Below are positions 1-8,505 of a stretch of 64,000 nt of DNA, one piece after another; within the stretch, counting starts at the first letter, position 1; the number at the start of each line of letters is the position of its first letter. Both the position numbers and the translations under genes were made by a program. Below the pieces are notes generated by a model. That model did no database searches, was not told the DNA's origin, and was given only the letters and a program-made list of their open reading frames with translations. The DNA is from Silanimonas lenta DSM 16282. Lineage in GTDB: Bacteria > Pseudomonadota > Gammaproteobacteria > Xanthomonadales > Xanthomonadaceae. The DNA lies in assembly GCF_000429065.1 (NCBI RefSeq), contig NZ_KE386844.1, positions 186,001 to 250,000 on the forward strand, read 5' to 3'.

Positions 1-1
1 C

Positions 2-58
2 GCCGATGGCAATGGCTGGCTCGATGCCCGCGAACTGCTGGCGCCGCCCCGCGGCTGA
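2..58 (+). CDS. C-terminal end of an EF-hand-like protein (partial)
   Basis: Only the last 18 codons lie in the window. They read ADGNGWLDARELLAPPRG followed by TGA at 56-58. The D-G-N-G-x-L-D...E pattern is the calcium-binding loop of an EF-hand, so this is probably a small calcium-binding protein whose 5' part is outside. It converges on the epimerase gene with 9 bp between the stop codons. The frame is chosen from the motif alone, so the family call is tentative. Confidence 0.55.
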   Translation, partial: ADGNGWLDARELLAPPRG

Positions 59-70
59 GCCCGGGGCTCA
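56..70. terminator. Small hairpin spanning both convergent stop codons
   Basis: TGAGCC, loop CGG, GGCTCA forms a short hairpin containing the TGA of the EF-hand gene and, on the other strand, the TGA of the epimerase gene. There is no T-run, so at most it is a weak bidirectional transcription end or an RNA 3'-end stabiliser. This is inferred from symmetry only. Confidence 0.3.
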
Positions 71-1063
71 GGCCGGGGCGCGCAGCAGGCCGGCCTCGCG
101 CAGGCTGGCGAGGGTGGCGTCCACCAGGTCCGGCAGCGGGGTCTCGCGGTAGCCCAGCACGGCCTTGGCCTTCGTCGAATCGACCCGCAGGTGATGGCAG
201 GCAAAGACCGCCGCCTCCGGGGTGATGTCGGGCATGCGGCCGCTGAGGCGTGAAACGGCGTCCTTCGCATGGGCCACCGCCTTCAGCACCCAGGCCGGGG
301 TCGGGCGGCGGGGCACCCGGCGCCCGAGGCGCTGGCCGATGAGGCCGATCAGTTCGACGAAGCTGGCATGCGCCCCGCCGAGCAGGAAGGCCTCGCGCTC
401 GAGCCCGAGGGCGAAGGCCCGGACCTGCGCCCGGGCGATCTCGCGCACGTCGGCGAAGGCGCCGGAGCCGGGCGGGGCGCCGGGCAGCTTCCCCTGGTCC
501 ACCAGCAGCACCAGCCGCGCCCAGTTGCGGGTGTCGCCCGGCCCCAGCACGTGCGAGGGATTGAACACCACCCAGGGCAGGGCGGCGGCACGCACCGCCT
601 GCTCGGAGAGGAATTTGCTGCGCTCGTAGTTCACCCAGCTCTCGCCGCCGCGCTGCGGCCGGTCCTCGCGCAGCGTGCCCTCGACGAGGTGCGACCAGGC
701 CGAGACCGAGCTGGTATGCAGGAAGCGGCGCACCCCGGCCGCCTCGGCGGCACGCAGCAAGGCCTCGGTGCCCTGCACATTGGTGCGCGTCTGCACCGGG
801 TTGTGGGGCCGCCACTGGGTGGTGTCGGCGGCGGTGTGGAACACCGCCTCGCAACCCTCCAGCGCCCGCATGAGGGCATCGCGGGCCGCAGGCGAGGCCT
901 CGCCCAGCGCGCCGCGCACCGGCTCACCGCCCCGCGCGAGGATCGCGGCATCGCCGGCCTCGCTGCGCGAGAGCGCGCGCACGCGGTGCCCGGCGGCCCG
1001 CAGTTCACGCAACAGATGGCCACCGACGAAGCCGGTGGCGCCGGTGAGCAGGACCTCGGCCAT
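68..1063 (-). CDS. NAD-dependent epimerase/dehydratase (extended SDR)
   Basis: The protein has 331 residues starting [15 protein letters not shown]. The glycine-rich Rossmann loop GATGFVGG is at residues 8-15, HTSS at about 116-119 supplies the catalytic Ser region, and YxxxK (Y146, K150) completes the SDR triad. This is an extended-SDR sugar-nucleotide or dihydroflavonol-reductase-like oxidoreductase; the substrate cannot be read from sequence. The open frame extends upstream to 1159, but the extension is arginine-rich filler and would overlap rsmG. The ATG at 1063, just before the Rossmann strand, is therefore preferred. It is divergent from rsmG (83 bp apart) and cytoplasmic. Confidence 0.85.
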   Translation of the reverse strand: MAEVLLTGATGFVGGHLLRELRAAGHRVRALSRSEAGDAAILARGGEPVRGALGEASPAARDALMRALEGCEAVFHTAADTTQWRPHNPVQTRTNVQGTEALLRAAEAAGVRRFLHTSSVSAWSHLVEGTLREDRPQRGGESWVNYERSKFLSEQAVRAAALPWVVFNPSHVLGPGDTRNWARLVLLVDQGKLPGAPPGSGAFADVREIARAQVRAFALGLEREAFLLGGAHASFVELIGLIGQRLGRRVPRRPTPAWVLKAVAHAKDAVSRLSGRMPDITPEAAVFACHHLRVDSTKAKAVLGYRETPLPDLVDATLASLREAGLLRAPA

Positions 1064-1146
1064 GCGGGTCTCCAGAGCATCGGATGCCCGAAGCCTGCCT
1101 GCGGCGCAGTGAAGGCGGAAGCGCGGCTTTCGGCGACAATGCGCCC

Positions 1147-1836
1147 ATGCCCCTGCCACCCGACATCGCCGGCCTGCGCCCCGAACTCGAGGCCGGGCTG
1201 CTCGCCCTCGGCCTCGACCCCCAGGCCACGGTCGAACGTACGCCGCCGACCGAAGCCGGGGAGGACCGGCTCGCCGGCGCCCTGCTCGCCTACCTCGCCC
1301 TGCTGCAGCGCTGGAACGCCACCTACAACCTCACCGCCATCCGCGGGCCGCGCGAGATGCTGGTAAAGCACCTGCTCGACTCGCTGGCCATGCAGCCCCA
1401 TGTGCGCGGCCTCGTCTCCCTCGCCGATCTCGGCACCGGCCCTGGCCTGCCCGGCCTGCCGCTGGCCCTGGCGACCCCGGGGCTGGCCGTGGCCCTGGTG
1501 GAGAGCAATGGGAAGAAGGCCCGATTCCTGCGCGAATGCGTGCGCCAGCTCGGCCTCGCCCCGCGGGTGCGGGTGCTGGAATCGCGGGCCGAGGCGGTGG
1601 CCGAGCCGGGCGCCTTCGCGGCCATCACCGCCCGCGCCCTCGACCGCCTCGCCGGCATCCTCGCCGTGGGCGGGCACCTGCTCGCCCCCGGAGGCCGGCT
1701 GCTGGCGATGAAGGGCCAGCATCCCGCCGAGGAGATCGCCGAGCTGCCGGCCGGCTGGCGCGTGGTGGGCAGCCATCCCCTCGCGGTGCCCGGCCTCGCC
1801 GGCGAGCGCCATCTGGTGGAAGTGGCACGGGCCTGA
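1147..1836 (+). CDS. rsmG: 16S rRNA (guanine-527-N7)-methyltransferase RsmG
   Basis: The protein has 229 residues, near the usual length for RsmG (GidB). It has the family segment [12 protein letters not shown] (about 56-67), the SAM-binding region [16 protein letters not shown] (about 93-108) and the acidic strand end [14 protein letters not shown]. The enzyme methylates G527 N7 of 16S rRNA using SAM. The frame is open from 1084, but the ATG at 1147 begins the conserved region and avoids low-complexity sequence. It precedes parA-parB, the common gidB-parAB arrangement often found near a replication origin. Confidence 0.95.
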   Translation: MPLPPDIAGLRPELEAGLLALGLDPQATVERTPPTEAGEDRLAGALLAYLALLQRWNATYNLTAIRGPREMLVKHLLDSLAMQPHVRGLVSLADLGTGPGLPGLPLALATPGLAVALVESNGKKARFLRECVRQLGLAPRVRVLESRAEAVAEPGAFAAITARALDRLAGILAVGGHLLAPGGRLLAMKGQHPAEEIAELPAGWRVVGSHPLAVPGLAGERHLVEVARA

Positions 1837-1939
1837 GCCCGGGGCTGCCGGCGCGGCCCGAGCCGGGGCTCCGGGGGGCTTGTGGCATCATCGGCGGCCT
1901 TGCCGGCCGGGAGCGCCGGCGCCGGACCCCTTCCCTCGC

Positions 1940-2725
1940 ATGGCCCGCATCCTCGCAATCGCCAACCAGAAAGGCGGCGTCGGCAAGACCACGACGGCCG
2001 TGAACCTCGCCGCCGCCCTCGCCGCCACCCCGCGCCGCGTGCTGCTGGTCGACCTCGACCCGCAGGGCAATGCCACCATGGCCTCCGGCGTGGACAAGCG
2101 CGAGCTGGAAGCCTCGATGTGCGAGGTGCTGCTGGGCGAGAGCAGCGCCGCGGCGGCCATCGTGCCGACGCAGGAAGGCTATGACCTGCTGCCCACCAAC
2201 ATCGATCTTACGGCGGCCGAGATCCGCCTGATGGACGCGCCGCAGCGCGAGCAGCGGCTGAAGAACGCCCTCGCCGAGGTGCGCGGCCGCTACGACTACG
2301 TGCTGGTCGACTGCCCGCCCTCGCTCTCCCTGCTCACCCTGAACGCCCTGGCGGCCGCCGATGGCGTGATCGTGCCGATGCAGTGCGAGTACTTCGCGCT
2401 GGAGGGCCTCTCGGCCCTGCTCGAGACCATCGAGGCCCTGAAGCAGACGCTCAACCCGGCGCTCGAGATCGCCGGCATCGTCCGCACCATGTACGACGTG
2501 CGCAACAACCTCGCCAGCGCGGTGTCGAACGAGCTCACCCAGCACTTCGGCGACAAGGTCTTCCGCTCCATCGTGCCGCGCAACGTGCGGCTGGCCGAGG
2601 CGCCCTCGCACGGCCGCAGCATCATCGGCTACGACCGTTCCTCGCGGGGCGGCATCGCCTACCTCGGCCTTGCCGGCGAGATCGTCCGCGGCGAGAAGAA
2701 ACTGGCGAAGGAGGGGGCGCGATGA
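1940..2725 (+). CDS. parA: Chromosome partitioning ATPase ParA (Soj)
   Basis: The protein has 261 residues starting MARILAIANQKGGVGKTT. It has the deviant Walker A KGGVGKT near residues 11-17, the DLDPQGN switch and the DCPPSLSLLTLNALAAAD segment. ParA dimerises on ATP, binds DNA non-specifically and moves ParB-parS complexes during chromosome segregation. The start chosen removes a G/P/A-rich leader present if the frame is opened at 1880. Its stop overlaps the parB start by 4 bp (ATGA). No clear parS palindrome was noticed nearby. Confidence 0.96.
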   Translation: MARILAIANQKGGVGKTTTAVNLAAALAATPRRVLLVDLDPQGNATMASGVDKRELEASMCEVLLGESSAAAAIVPTQEGYDLLPTNIDLTAAEIRLMDAPQREQRLKNALAEVRGRYDYVLVDCPPSLSLLTLNALAAADGVIVPMQCEYFALEGLSALLETIEALKQTLNPALEIAGIVRTMYDVRNNLASAVSNELTQHFGDKVFRSIVPRNVRLAEAPSHGRSIIGYDRSSRGGIAYLGLAGEIVRGEKKLAKEGAR

Positions 2726-3618
2726 GCGGCAAGACGCGCGGCCTGGGCCGCGGCCTCGATGCCCTGCTGGGCACCGGCAACAAGGGGGCGAAGATCGAGG
2801 AGCCGGCCCCCGGCGATGTGCTGAAGACCCTGCCCATCGACCAGCTGCAGGCCGGTAAGTACCAGCCGCGCCAGCACTTCGACGGCGCCGCCCTCGACGA
2901 GCTGGCCGAGTCGATCAAGGCGCAGGGCGTGATCCAGCCCATCCTGGTGCGTGCCATCGCCAAGGACCGCTACGAGATCATTGCCGGCGAACGCCGCTGG
3001 CGTGCCGCCTCCCGTGCCGGCCTCGCCGAGGTACCGGTGGTGCTGCGCAAGGTCGACGACCGCGCGGTGATCGCCATGGCCCTGATCGAGAACATCCAGC
3101 GCGAGGACCTGAACCCGCTGGAGGAGGCACAGGCCCTGGCGCGGCTGATCGACGAGTTCGCGCTCACCCACCAGCAGGCCGCCGAGGCCGTGGGGCGCTC
3201 GCGCGCCGCGGTCTCCAACCTACTGCGGCTGATGGAGCTGCCCGAGCCGGTGCGCACCCTGCTGGAGAACCGCCAGCTGGAGATGGGCCATGCCCGCGCC
3301 CTGCTCACCCTGGCGCCGCAGGCCGCGGTGGCCCTGGCCCAGCAGGCCGCGGCCGAGGGCTGGTCGGTACGCGAGGTGGAACGCCGGGCGCAGGAACTGG
3401 CCGCCGGCAAGCTGCCCGTCACGCCCGTGGCGGCGAAGCCCGCCCGGGCCCGCGACGCCGACGTGGCGCGGCTGGAGCGCGAGCTTGGCGAGCTGCTCGG
3501 CACCCGGGTGGAAATCCAGGCCGGACGCGGCGGCAAGGGCAAGCTGGTGCTGCACTACCACGGCCATGACACCCTCGATGGCCTGCTCGAGCGCCTGCGC
3601 GGCCCATCCGCGCACTGA
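2722..3618 (+). CDS. parB: Chromosome partitioning protein ParB (Spo0J)
   Basis: The protein has 298 residues. The N-terminal basic start SGKTRGLGRGLDALLG is typical of ParB. The ParB/Srx nuclease-like domain follows with IAGERRWRAASRAG, which includes the CTP/arginine patch region. Next come a HTH around QQAAEAVGRSRAAVSNLLRL and a C-terminal dimerisation segment ending HYHGHDTLDGLLERL. ParB binds parS sites, loads as a CTP-dependent clamp and stimulates ParA. The ATG overlaps the parA stop by 4 bp, so the pair is translationally coupled. Confidence 0.96.
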   Translation: MSGKTRGLGRGLDALLGTGNKGAKIEEPAPGDVLKTLPIDQLQAGKYQPRQHFDGAALDELAESIKAQGVIQPILVRAIAKDRYEIIAGERRWRAASRAGLAEVPVVLRKVDDRAVIAMALIENIQREDLNPLEEAQALARLIDEFALTHQQAAEAVGRSRAAVSNLLRLMELPEPVRTLLENRQLEMGHARALLTLAPQAAVALAQQAAAEGWSVREVERRAQELAAGKLPVTPVAAKPARARDADVARLERELGELLGTRVEIQAGRGGKGKLVLHYHGHDTLDGLLERLRGPSAH

Positions 3619-3680
3619 TCCATCCATCTTCACTCAACCACGCCCGCGCCAGGCCGCGCGCCGTCCCGAGTCCACGCCTC

Positions 3681-4412
3681 ATGCTCCCCGCGCTTTCCGT
3701 CGTCGTGCCCGCCTTCAACGAAGAGGGCAATGTCGGCCGCCTGGTCGACGAGATCGCCACCGTGCTGCGCGGCCGCCTGCCCTTCGAGATGGTGTTCGTC
3801 GATGACGCCTCGAAGGACGGCACCCTGGCCGAGCTGCGCGAGGCGCAGCGCCGCCACCCGGAGCTGCGCGTGCTCTCGCACCGGCAGCAGGGCGGCCAGA
3901 GCCTGGCCCTGCGCACCGGGGTGAAGGCCGCCCGCGCGCCCTGGGTGGCCACCCTGGACGGCGACGGCCAGAACGATCCCGCCGACATCCCGAAACTGCT
4001 CGCCGAACGCGAGCGTGCCGCCGCCGACGTGAAATGCCTCGCCGGCTGGCGCACCACCCGCCGCGACGATGCCGGCAAGCGCATCAGCTCGAAGATCGCC
4101 AATGCCGTGCGCTCGCGCCTGCTGCGCGATGCCACCCCGGACACCGGCTGCGGGCTCAAGCTGTTCGAGCGCGAGGCCTTCCTCGAGCTGCCCTGGTTCG
4201 ACCACATGCACCGCTACATTCCGGCGCTGATGCAACGCGCCGGCTGGAAGACCGTGAGCGTGCCGGTGAACCACCGCCCGCGTGGCGCCGGCGCCTCGAA
4301 GTACACCAATCTCGGGCGCCTGCTGGTGGCCTTCGCCGACCTGCGCGGCGTGGCCTGGCTGATCCGCCGCAACCGCAGAAGCCCCGTGGTCGAGTACCCG
4401 CGGGAGGACTGA
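3681..4412 (+). CDS. Family 2 glycosyltransferase, polyprenol-phosphate sugar transferase type
   Basis: The protein has 243 residues. It opens with LSVVVPAFNEEGNVGRLVDE and has the GT2 nucleotide-sugar motifs VFVDDASKDGT and TLDGDGQNDPADIP. This resembles dolichol-phosphate mannosyltransferase/ArnC enzymes, which transfer a sugar from a nucleotide donor to polyprenyl phosphate on the cytoplasmic face of the inner membrane. Unlike ArnC it has no C-terminal membrane pair, so it would rely on a partner. The next gene, 4 bp downstream, encodes a small LAB_N membrane protein, which suggests a two-gene envelope-sugar module. The exact sugar is unknown. Confidence 0.85.
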   Translation: MLPALSVVVPAFNEEGNVGRLVDEIATVLRGRLPFEMVFVDDASKDGTLAELREAQRRHPELRVLSHRQQGGQSLALRTGVKAARAPWVATLDGDGQNDPADIPKLLAERERAAADVKCLAGWRTTRRDDAGKRISSKIANAVRSRLLRDATPDTGCGLKLFEREAFLELPWFDHMHRYIPALMQRAGWKTVSVPVNHRPRGAGASKYTNLGRLLVAFADLRGVAWLIRRNRRSPVVEYPRED

Positions 4413-4416
4413 TCCG

Positions 4417-4788
4417 ATGATGAACCAGGAGATCGTCTGGCTCGGCTTCACCGGCCTGCACGTCACGCCCTGGAAGCTGATCGGCTACACCGGCGCGCTG
4501 CTGTTCGGCGGCCGCTGGCTGGTGCAGTTCATCGCCAGCCGCCGCGCCGGCCGGCCGGTGATTCCGCGCCTGTTCTGGTACATGAGCATCCTCGGCAGCT
4601 TCATGACCCTGAGCTACTTCCTGTTCTCGGCCAAGCAGGACTCGGTGGGCGTGCTGCAGAACCTGTTCCCCGCCTTCACCGCCTGCTACAGCCTCTGGCT
4701 CGACATCCGCCACCGCGGCTGGCACCGCGACCGCGCCGGGCATGGCGAGGCGCCGCCCACCCCCGGGCCGCGCGACGGAAAAGCCTAG
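4417..4788 (+). CDS. LAB_N (lipid A biosynthesis N-terminal) domain membrane protein
   Basis: The protein has 123 residues with about three hydrophobic helices. The LAB_N signature runs through KLIGYTGALLFGGRWLVQF, VIPRLFWYMSILGSFMTL and SVGVLQNLFPAFTACYSLWL. This domain is found fused to some lipid-A-disaccharide synthases and as a stand-alone partner of DPM-like glycosyltransferases; its biochemical role is not settled. It starts 4 bp after the glycosyltransferase stop, so the two are surely co-expressed. The start may be either of two adjacent ATGs (4417 or 4420). The last 20 residues are polar and probably cytoplasmic. Confidence 0.82.
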   Translation: MMNQEIVWLGFTGLHVTPWKLIGYTGALLFGGRWLVQFIASRRAGRPVIPRLFWYMSILGSFMTLSYFLFSAKQDSVGVLQNLFPAFTACYSLWLDIRHRGWHRDRAGHGEAPPTPGPRDGKA

Positions 4789-4845
4789 ACGAAGCCGCCG
4801 GCCAGCCGGCCCGTCCGCCCCGGTGCCATTCGCGGTGATGCGCCC

Positions 4846-5391
4846 TCACCGCGGCCGCATCCAGGGCGCCATCCGCGGCAGGGTGTCGTCACGCCGCAGG
4901 TAATGGTGGAGCAGCGCCGCCAGCACGTGCACGCCGATCAGCAGGTAGCCGAGGCTGGCCCCGGCCTCGTGCCACTCCTCGAGTGCATGGGCGAGCGCGG
5001 GTGAAGGGGCCACCAGCGGCGGCACGACGAGTCCCCAGAACCGGATCGTCGCCCCTTCCGCGCTCAGCAGCAGCCAGCCCAGCAGGGGCATGACGAGCAG
5101 GAAGCCGTAGAGGGCGAGGTGCCCGGCCGCCGCCGAGAGCCGCATCCACAGGGCGGGGGCTGGGGTGATCGGCGGGACCGGCGCGCGCAGCCGCACCAGG
5201 ACCCGCACGGCGAGCAGCAGGAGCAGGCTGAGCCCGGCAGAGACATGCAGGGCCTTGGCGAAGCTGCGCTCGGCGCTGCCGCGCGGCAGGAAGCCACGCA
5301 GCTCCATGGCGAGGTAGACGACGAGCAGGAGGACGGCCATGCCCCAGTGCAGGGCGACCAGGCTGCGGGAGAAGCGGTTCGGGGCGGACAT
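4846..5391 (-). CDS. Cytochrome b561 family di-haem membrane protein
   Basis: The protein has 181 residues and four hydrophobic helices. Histidines lie in the positions expected of bacterial b561: LHWGMAVLLL (helix 1), ALHVSAGLSL (helix 2), EWHEAGASLGYLL (helix 3) and IGVHVLAALLHHYL (helix 4). These proteins ligate two haems b and carry electrons between quinol and periplasmic acceptors. The ATG at 5391 is chosen because GAGGAGG lies about 6 bp upstream; the frame continues to 5463 without family similarity. It is divergent from the metallopeptidase gene. Confidence 0.88.
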   Translation of the reverse strand: MSAPNRFSRSLVALHWGMAVLLLVVYLAMELRGFLPRGSAERSFAKALHVSAGLSLLLLLAVRVLVRLRAPVPPITPAPALWMRLSAAAGHLALYGFLLVMPLLGWLLLSAEGATIRFWGLVVPPLVAPSPALAHALEEWHEAGASLGYLLIGVHVLAALLHHYLRRDDTLPRMAPWMRPR

Positions 5392-5511
5392 GGGCCCTCC
5401 TCGGGCGGCGTGACGGGAACCACGGTTCCCGACCTTCCGCGATACGGATTTGGGCGAGCTCAAGGCAAATGTGAAAACATTTCAACATCCGATCATTTCC
5501 GGCAGCCCCCC

Positions 5512-8490
5512 ATGCCCCGCCCGTTCCTGACCGCCGCCCTGCTCGGCCTCGCCGCCCTCTCTCCCGCCCTGGCCACGACGACCCGCAACTTCAGCCCCGC
5601 CCTCGCGCCGGTGCTGGAGAACAGCCGCGACTACGTGCGCGTCGACGAACTGCCGGCAAAGTCGCTGGGGAAATCGATCACCGACGCCGGCTGCAATCCC
5701 TGCTGGGGCCAGGTGGTGCGCTACACCACCTTCAGCACCCCGCAGCAGACCTATGAGGCCCGGCGTTACGACGGCAAGGAGGTGGTGCTGCTGGTGCCGG
5801 TCGACCATCCGCGTGCGGCGCGCGCCACCCCCGAGCGCATCCGCACCCTGGTCGACCAGTACGACCTGCTCTATGCGGTATACGAGGAACTGCTGGGCTG
5901 GCGCCCCAACCGCAGCCGCGACCCGCTGGGCAGGCAGATCGCCGCCATCCTGCCCAATGACCGCAGCGACTGGTACGGCCTGGCCTTCGTGCCGGGCGAC
6001 AGCGCCGAGTACGTGAATGCCGTGCTCGACGAGCCAATGCCCGACGACGACCTGATCGGCAACGTCTGGGTGCACGAGCTGGCGCACAACTTCGACCCGA
6101 TCGGCCACTGGGACTACGGCCCCGACCCGGCGCACGACTGGACCACTTTCATGCAGGTCTGGACGGCGCGGCGGATGGCACGCATGGACGACAACGGCCG
6201 CAGCCGCTGGGACCGCTCCGAAGCCAGCCAGACCACCCAGCGCTGGGCCAACTGGTTTGCCAACCCGGCGCTGACCTGGCAGCGCTGCGCGGTGGAGAAC
6301 CCGCGGCCGCAGGACTGCCGGGACGAGGTGAACACCCTCACCGGCGTGCTGATGGCCACACTGGCGCGGCACGTGGACGATCCGGCCACCATCCGGCAGT
6401 GGCTGCGCACGGTGCGCACCGACCCCACCCGGCCGAGCGGCGCCGAGGCGCGCAGCGACTACCTCTTGCGCACCCTGGCCGACGCCACCCGCACCGATAC
6501 CCGCTGCGCGGCCGACCATTTCCGCTGGTACCGCGGTCCCGGCCTCGATGCCGCCGGGCAGTACCCCACGCCCTTCCCGGGCTGCCGCGACGGCGACGGC
6601 GACGGATTCCGCCGCTTCGACGACTGCGAGGATACCCGCGCCGACGTACGGCCCGGAGCGCCGGAACTCGCCGATGGCCGCGACAACGACTGCAACGGAA
6701 TCGTCGACGAGCGCCTGGTGCGCGAAGCGGATTTCGGCGGCGACTTCTCCAACAACGGCTTCGCCGGCACCCCGATCGGTCGCCAGCCGGTGGCAGTGGA
6801 AGGGGCCATGCCCACCACCAGCGACCAGGACGCGATCCGCTTCGACAACCCGCTGCCGGTGGGGCGGGCGCAGGTGCGGCTCTGCGCCACCGGCGACCGC
6901 ATGCGCCTGGCCGGCCTCGCCATCGACAACGTGCTCTGGGCGCCGCTCGCCACTGCCGAGCCGGGGCGCTGCGCCAGCCTGGGCAGCAATGACCGCGCCT
7001 ACCGCGGCTTCCGCGTGGAGCGCACCGGTACCACCTCGGGCAGTGCCTCGTGGCGGCTCGAGATCGGCGAAGCTGCCGAGGGCTGGCCGCGCCCGCGCCC
7101 GGTCACCCTTACCGCAGCCGGCGACAATGGCGTGCGTGCCGTGGTCGATGCCGCCCGCGTGCCCGGCGGCACGGCGGGGGTGGAGCTGCGCTGGACCGGC
7201 AGCGGTGCCGGCGTGCTGAAGGCCCTGCCGCTCAGCAATCCCGACAGCCTGGTCGCCCCGCCCCTGCCTGCCGCCCTGATGGACCGCAGCAGCACGGAGC
7301 GCCTGCAACTGCGCGCCCAGCTGTTCCGCAACGGCCTGCCGGTCGAGGCCCCCACCCGGCCCTTCAGCGTCAACACGGAGGGCTTCGCTCTCTCCCCCGG
7401 GGTGACCGTGGCGGCGCGCCTGCGCCCAGGCAGCAGCGAGGAGCGCTGGTACATCGACGTGCCGCCCGGCACCACCCGGCTCAGCATCACCACGAGCAGC
7501 GCCCAGAACATCGATCTTTATGCGGCGCGCATCGCCGCGCCGCAGCCGGCCGCCGCCCCGCCGCTGATCGCCGCCGCACCCGCGCGCAGCGAGGCGAATG
7601 CCCGGGCCACCACGGCCTCGGGCAACGAGACCCTGGTGGTGAACGCCCCCGCGCCGGGCCGCTGGTACCTCACGCCCGTGCACGCCGGCAGCGGCAGCGA
7701 GGCTGCCTACACCCTGCGCGCCAGCCTCGAGGGCACGATCGTCCCGCCGCGCCCCGGCAGCTACTTCAATCCCGGCCGGCCCGGCCACGGCCTGTTCGTG
7801 CACCCTGCCGGCGACGACTGGGCCGCGCTCTGGTACGCCTACGACGATGCCGGCCAGCCCACCTGGTACTACCTGCAGGGTCCGGCGCCGGGGGCCACGG
7901 CCCACTGGAACGGCACGCTCTACCGCGCCCGCTGGGATGGGCTCGCCGCCCAGCTGCATCCGGTAGGCAATGCCGTGCTCAGCCCCGATGGCCCGGACGG
8001 CCTGACCTTCAGCTACAACCTCGACGGGCTCGCCGGCAGTGAGGCCTTCCGCCCCCTCGGCCGGGGCTGCCCGCCGATCGGTGGCGGTGCGCCGGTGAAC
8101 GCCAGCCAGCATTACTTCGATCCTGCGCGCGCCGGCAGCGGCTATAGCGTGCAGCTCATGAGCAGCCCCGCGGCCTACGAGTTCTATGCCGCCTTCGTCT
8201 ACGACGCCCAGGGCCAACCGCGCTTCGTGGTCGCCGAACGCACTGGCGCGGGGGCCCGCGACGAGGCCGTGCCGCTGGAGCAGATCCGCGGCTTCTGCCC
8301 GCTCTGCGTCCACAGCCCGGTGGTACGGCGCTCGGCCGGCAGCCTGCGCCGTACCTACTCGGCTGCCGGCGTGCTGGAGACGATCCAGTTGCAGGCCAGC
8401 TTCAGCGACGGCCTGACAGGCAGCTGGACCGTGACGGATGCGGTGCGCATGCTCGATCCCCGGAACCGCCCGCAGGGCTGCCAGCCCTGA
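5512..8490 (+). CDS. Secreted metallopeptidase-like protein with MopE-type repeat and duplicated C-terminal domain
   Basis: The protein has 992 residues. A signal peptide (residues 1 to about 20, ending SPALA) is followed by a domain carrying HELAH at 188-192, a zincin HExxH motif. Around residues 360-400 lies a D/N-rich MopE-like repeat (DGDGDGFRRFDDCED ... GRDNDCNGIVDE) likely to bind calcium. A beta-rich region follows. The C-terminus holds two related copies, from about 749 (GSYFNPGRPGHGLFV) and about 866 (HYFDPARAGSGYSV), of a module I recall from Xanthomonadales extracellular proteins. It is probably secreted or surface-exposed. The third zinc ligand is not assigned, so protease activity is inferred. 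The ATG at 5512 starts the signal peptide; the longer frame from 5119 overlaps b561. Confidence 0.8.
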   Translation: MPRPFLTAALLGLAALSPALATTTRNFSPALAPVLENSRDYVRVDELPAKSLGKSITDAGCNPCWGQVVRYTTFSTPQQTYEARRYDGKEVVLLVPVDHPRAARATPERIRTLVDQYDLLYAVYEELLGWRPNRSRDPLGRQIAAILPNDRSDWYGLAFVPGDSAEYVNAVLDEPMPDDDLIGNVWVHELAHNFDPIGHWDYGPDPAHDWTTFMQVWTARRMARMDDNGRSRWDRSEASQTTQRWANWFANPALTWQRCAVENPRPQDCRDEVNTLTGVLMATLARHVDDPATIRQWLRTVRTDPTRPSGAEARSDYLLRTLADATRTDTRCAADHFRWYRGPGLDAAGQYPTPFPGCRDGDGDGFRRFDDCEDTRADVRPGAPELADGRDNDCNGIVDERLVREADFGGDFSNNGFAGTPIGRQPVAVEGAMPTTSDQDAIRFDNPLPVGRAQVRLCATGDRMRLAGLAIDNVLWAPLATAEPGRCASLGSNDRAYRGFRVERTGTTSGSASWRLEIGEAAEGWPRPRPVTLTAAGDNGVRAVVDAARVPGGTAGVELRWTGSGAGVLKALPLSNPDSLVAPPLPAALMDRSSTERLQLRAQLFRNGLPVEAPTRPFSVNTEGFALSPGVTVAARLRPGSSEERWYIDVPPGTTRLSITTSSAQNIDLYAARIAAPQPAAAPPLIAAAPARSEANARATTASGNETLVVNAPAPGRWYLTPVHAGSGSEAAYTLRASLEGTIVPPRPGSYFNPGRPGHGLFVHPAGDDWAALWYAYDDAGQPTWYYLQGPAPGATAHWNGTLYRARWDGLAAQLHPVGNAVLSPDGPDGLTFSYNLDGLAGSEAFRPLGRGCPPIGGGAPVNASQHYFDPARAGSGYSVQLMSSPAAYEFYAAFVYDAQGQPRFVVAERTGAGARDEAVPLEQIRGFCPLCVHSPVVRRSAGSLRRTYSAAGVLETIQLQASFSDGLTGSWTVTDAVRMLDPRNRPQGCQP

Positions 8491-8505
8491 GCCCTGCCGC
8501 GGGCT

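Noticed and set aside
1940-3618. Search for parS sites around parA-parB
   Set aside because: No sequence close to the TGTTTCACGTGAAACA palindrome was noticed by eye in the cluster or its flanks; not reported as a feature.
5482-8313. 943-codon open frame on the minus strand opposite the metallopeptidase gene
   Set aside because: It is antisense to a gene with a signal peptide and recognisable motifs. Its composition (Ala/Gly/Arg/His-rich, no motifs) is what a G+C-rich genome gives on the opposite strand.
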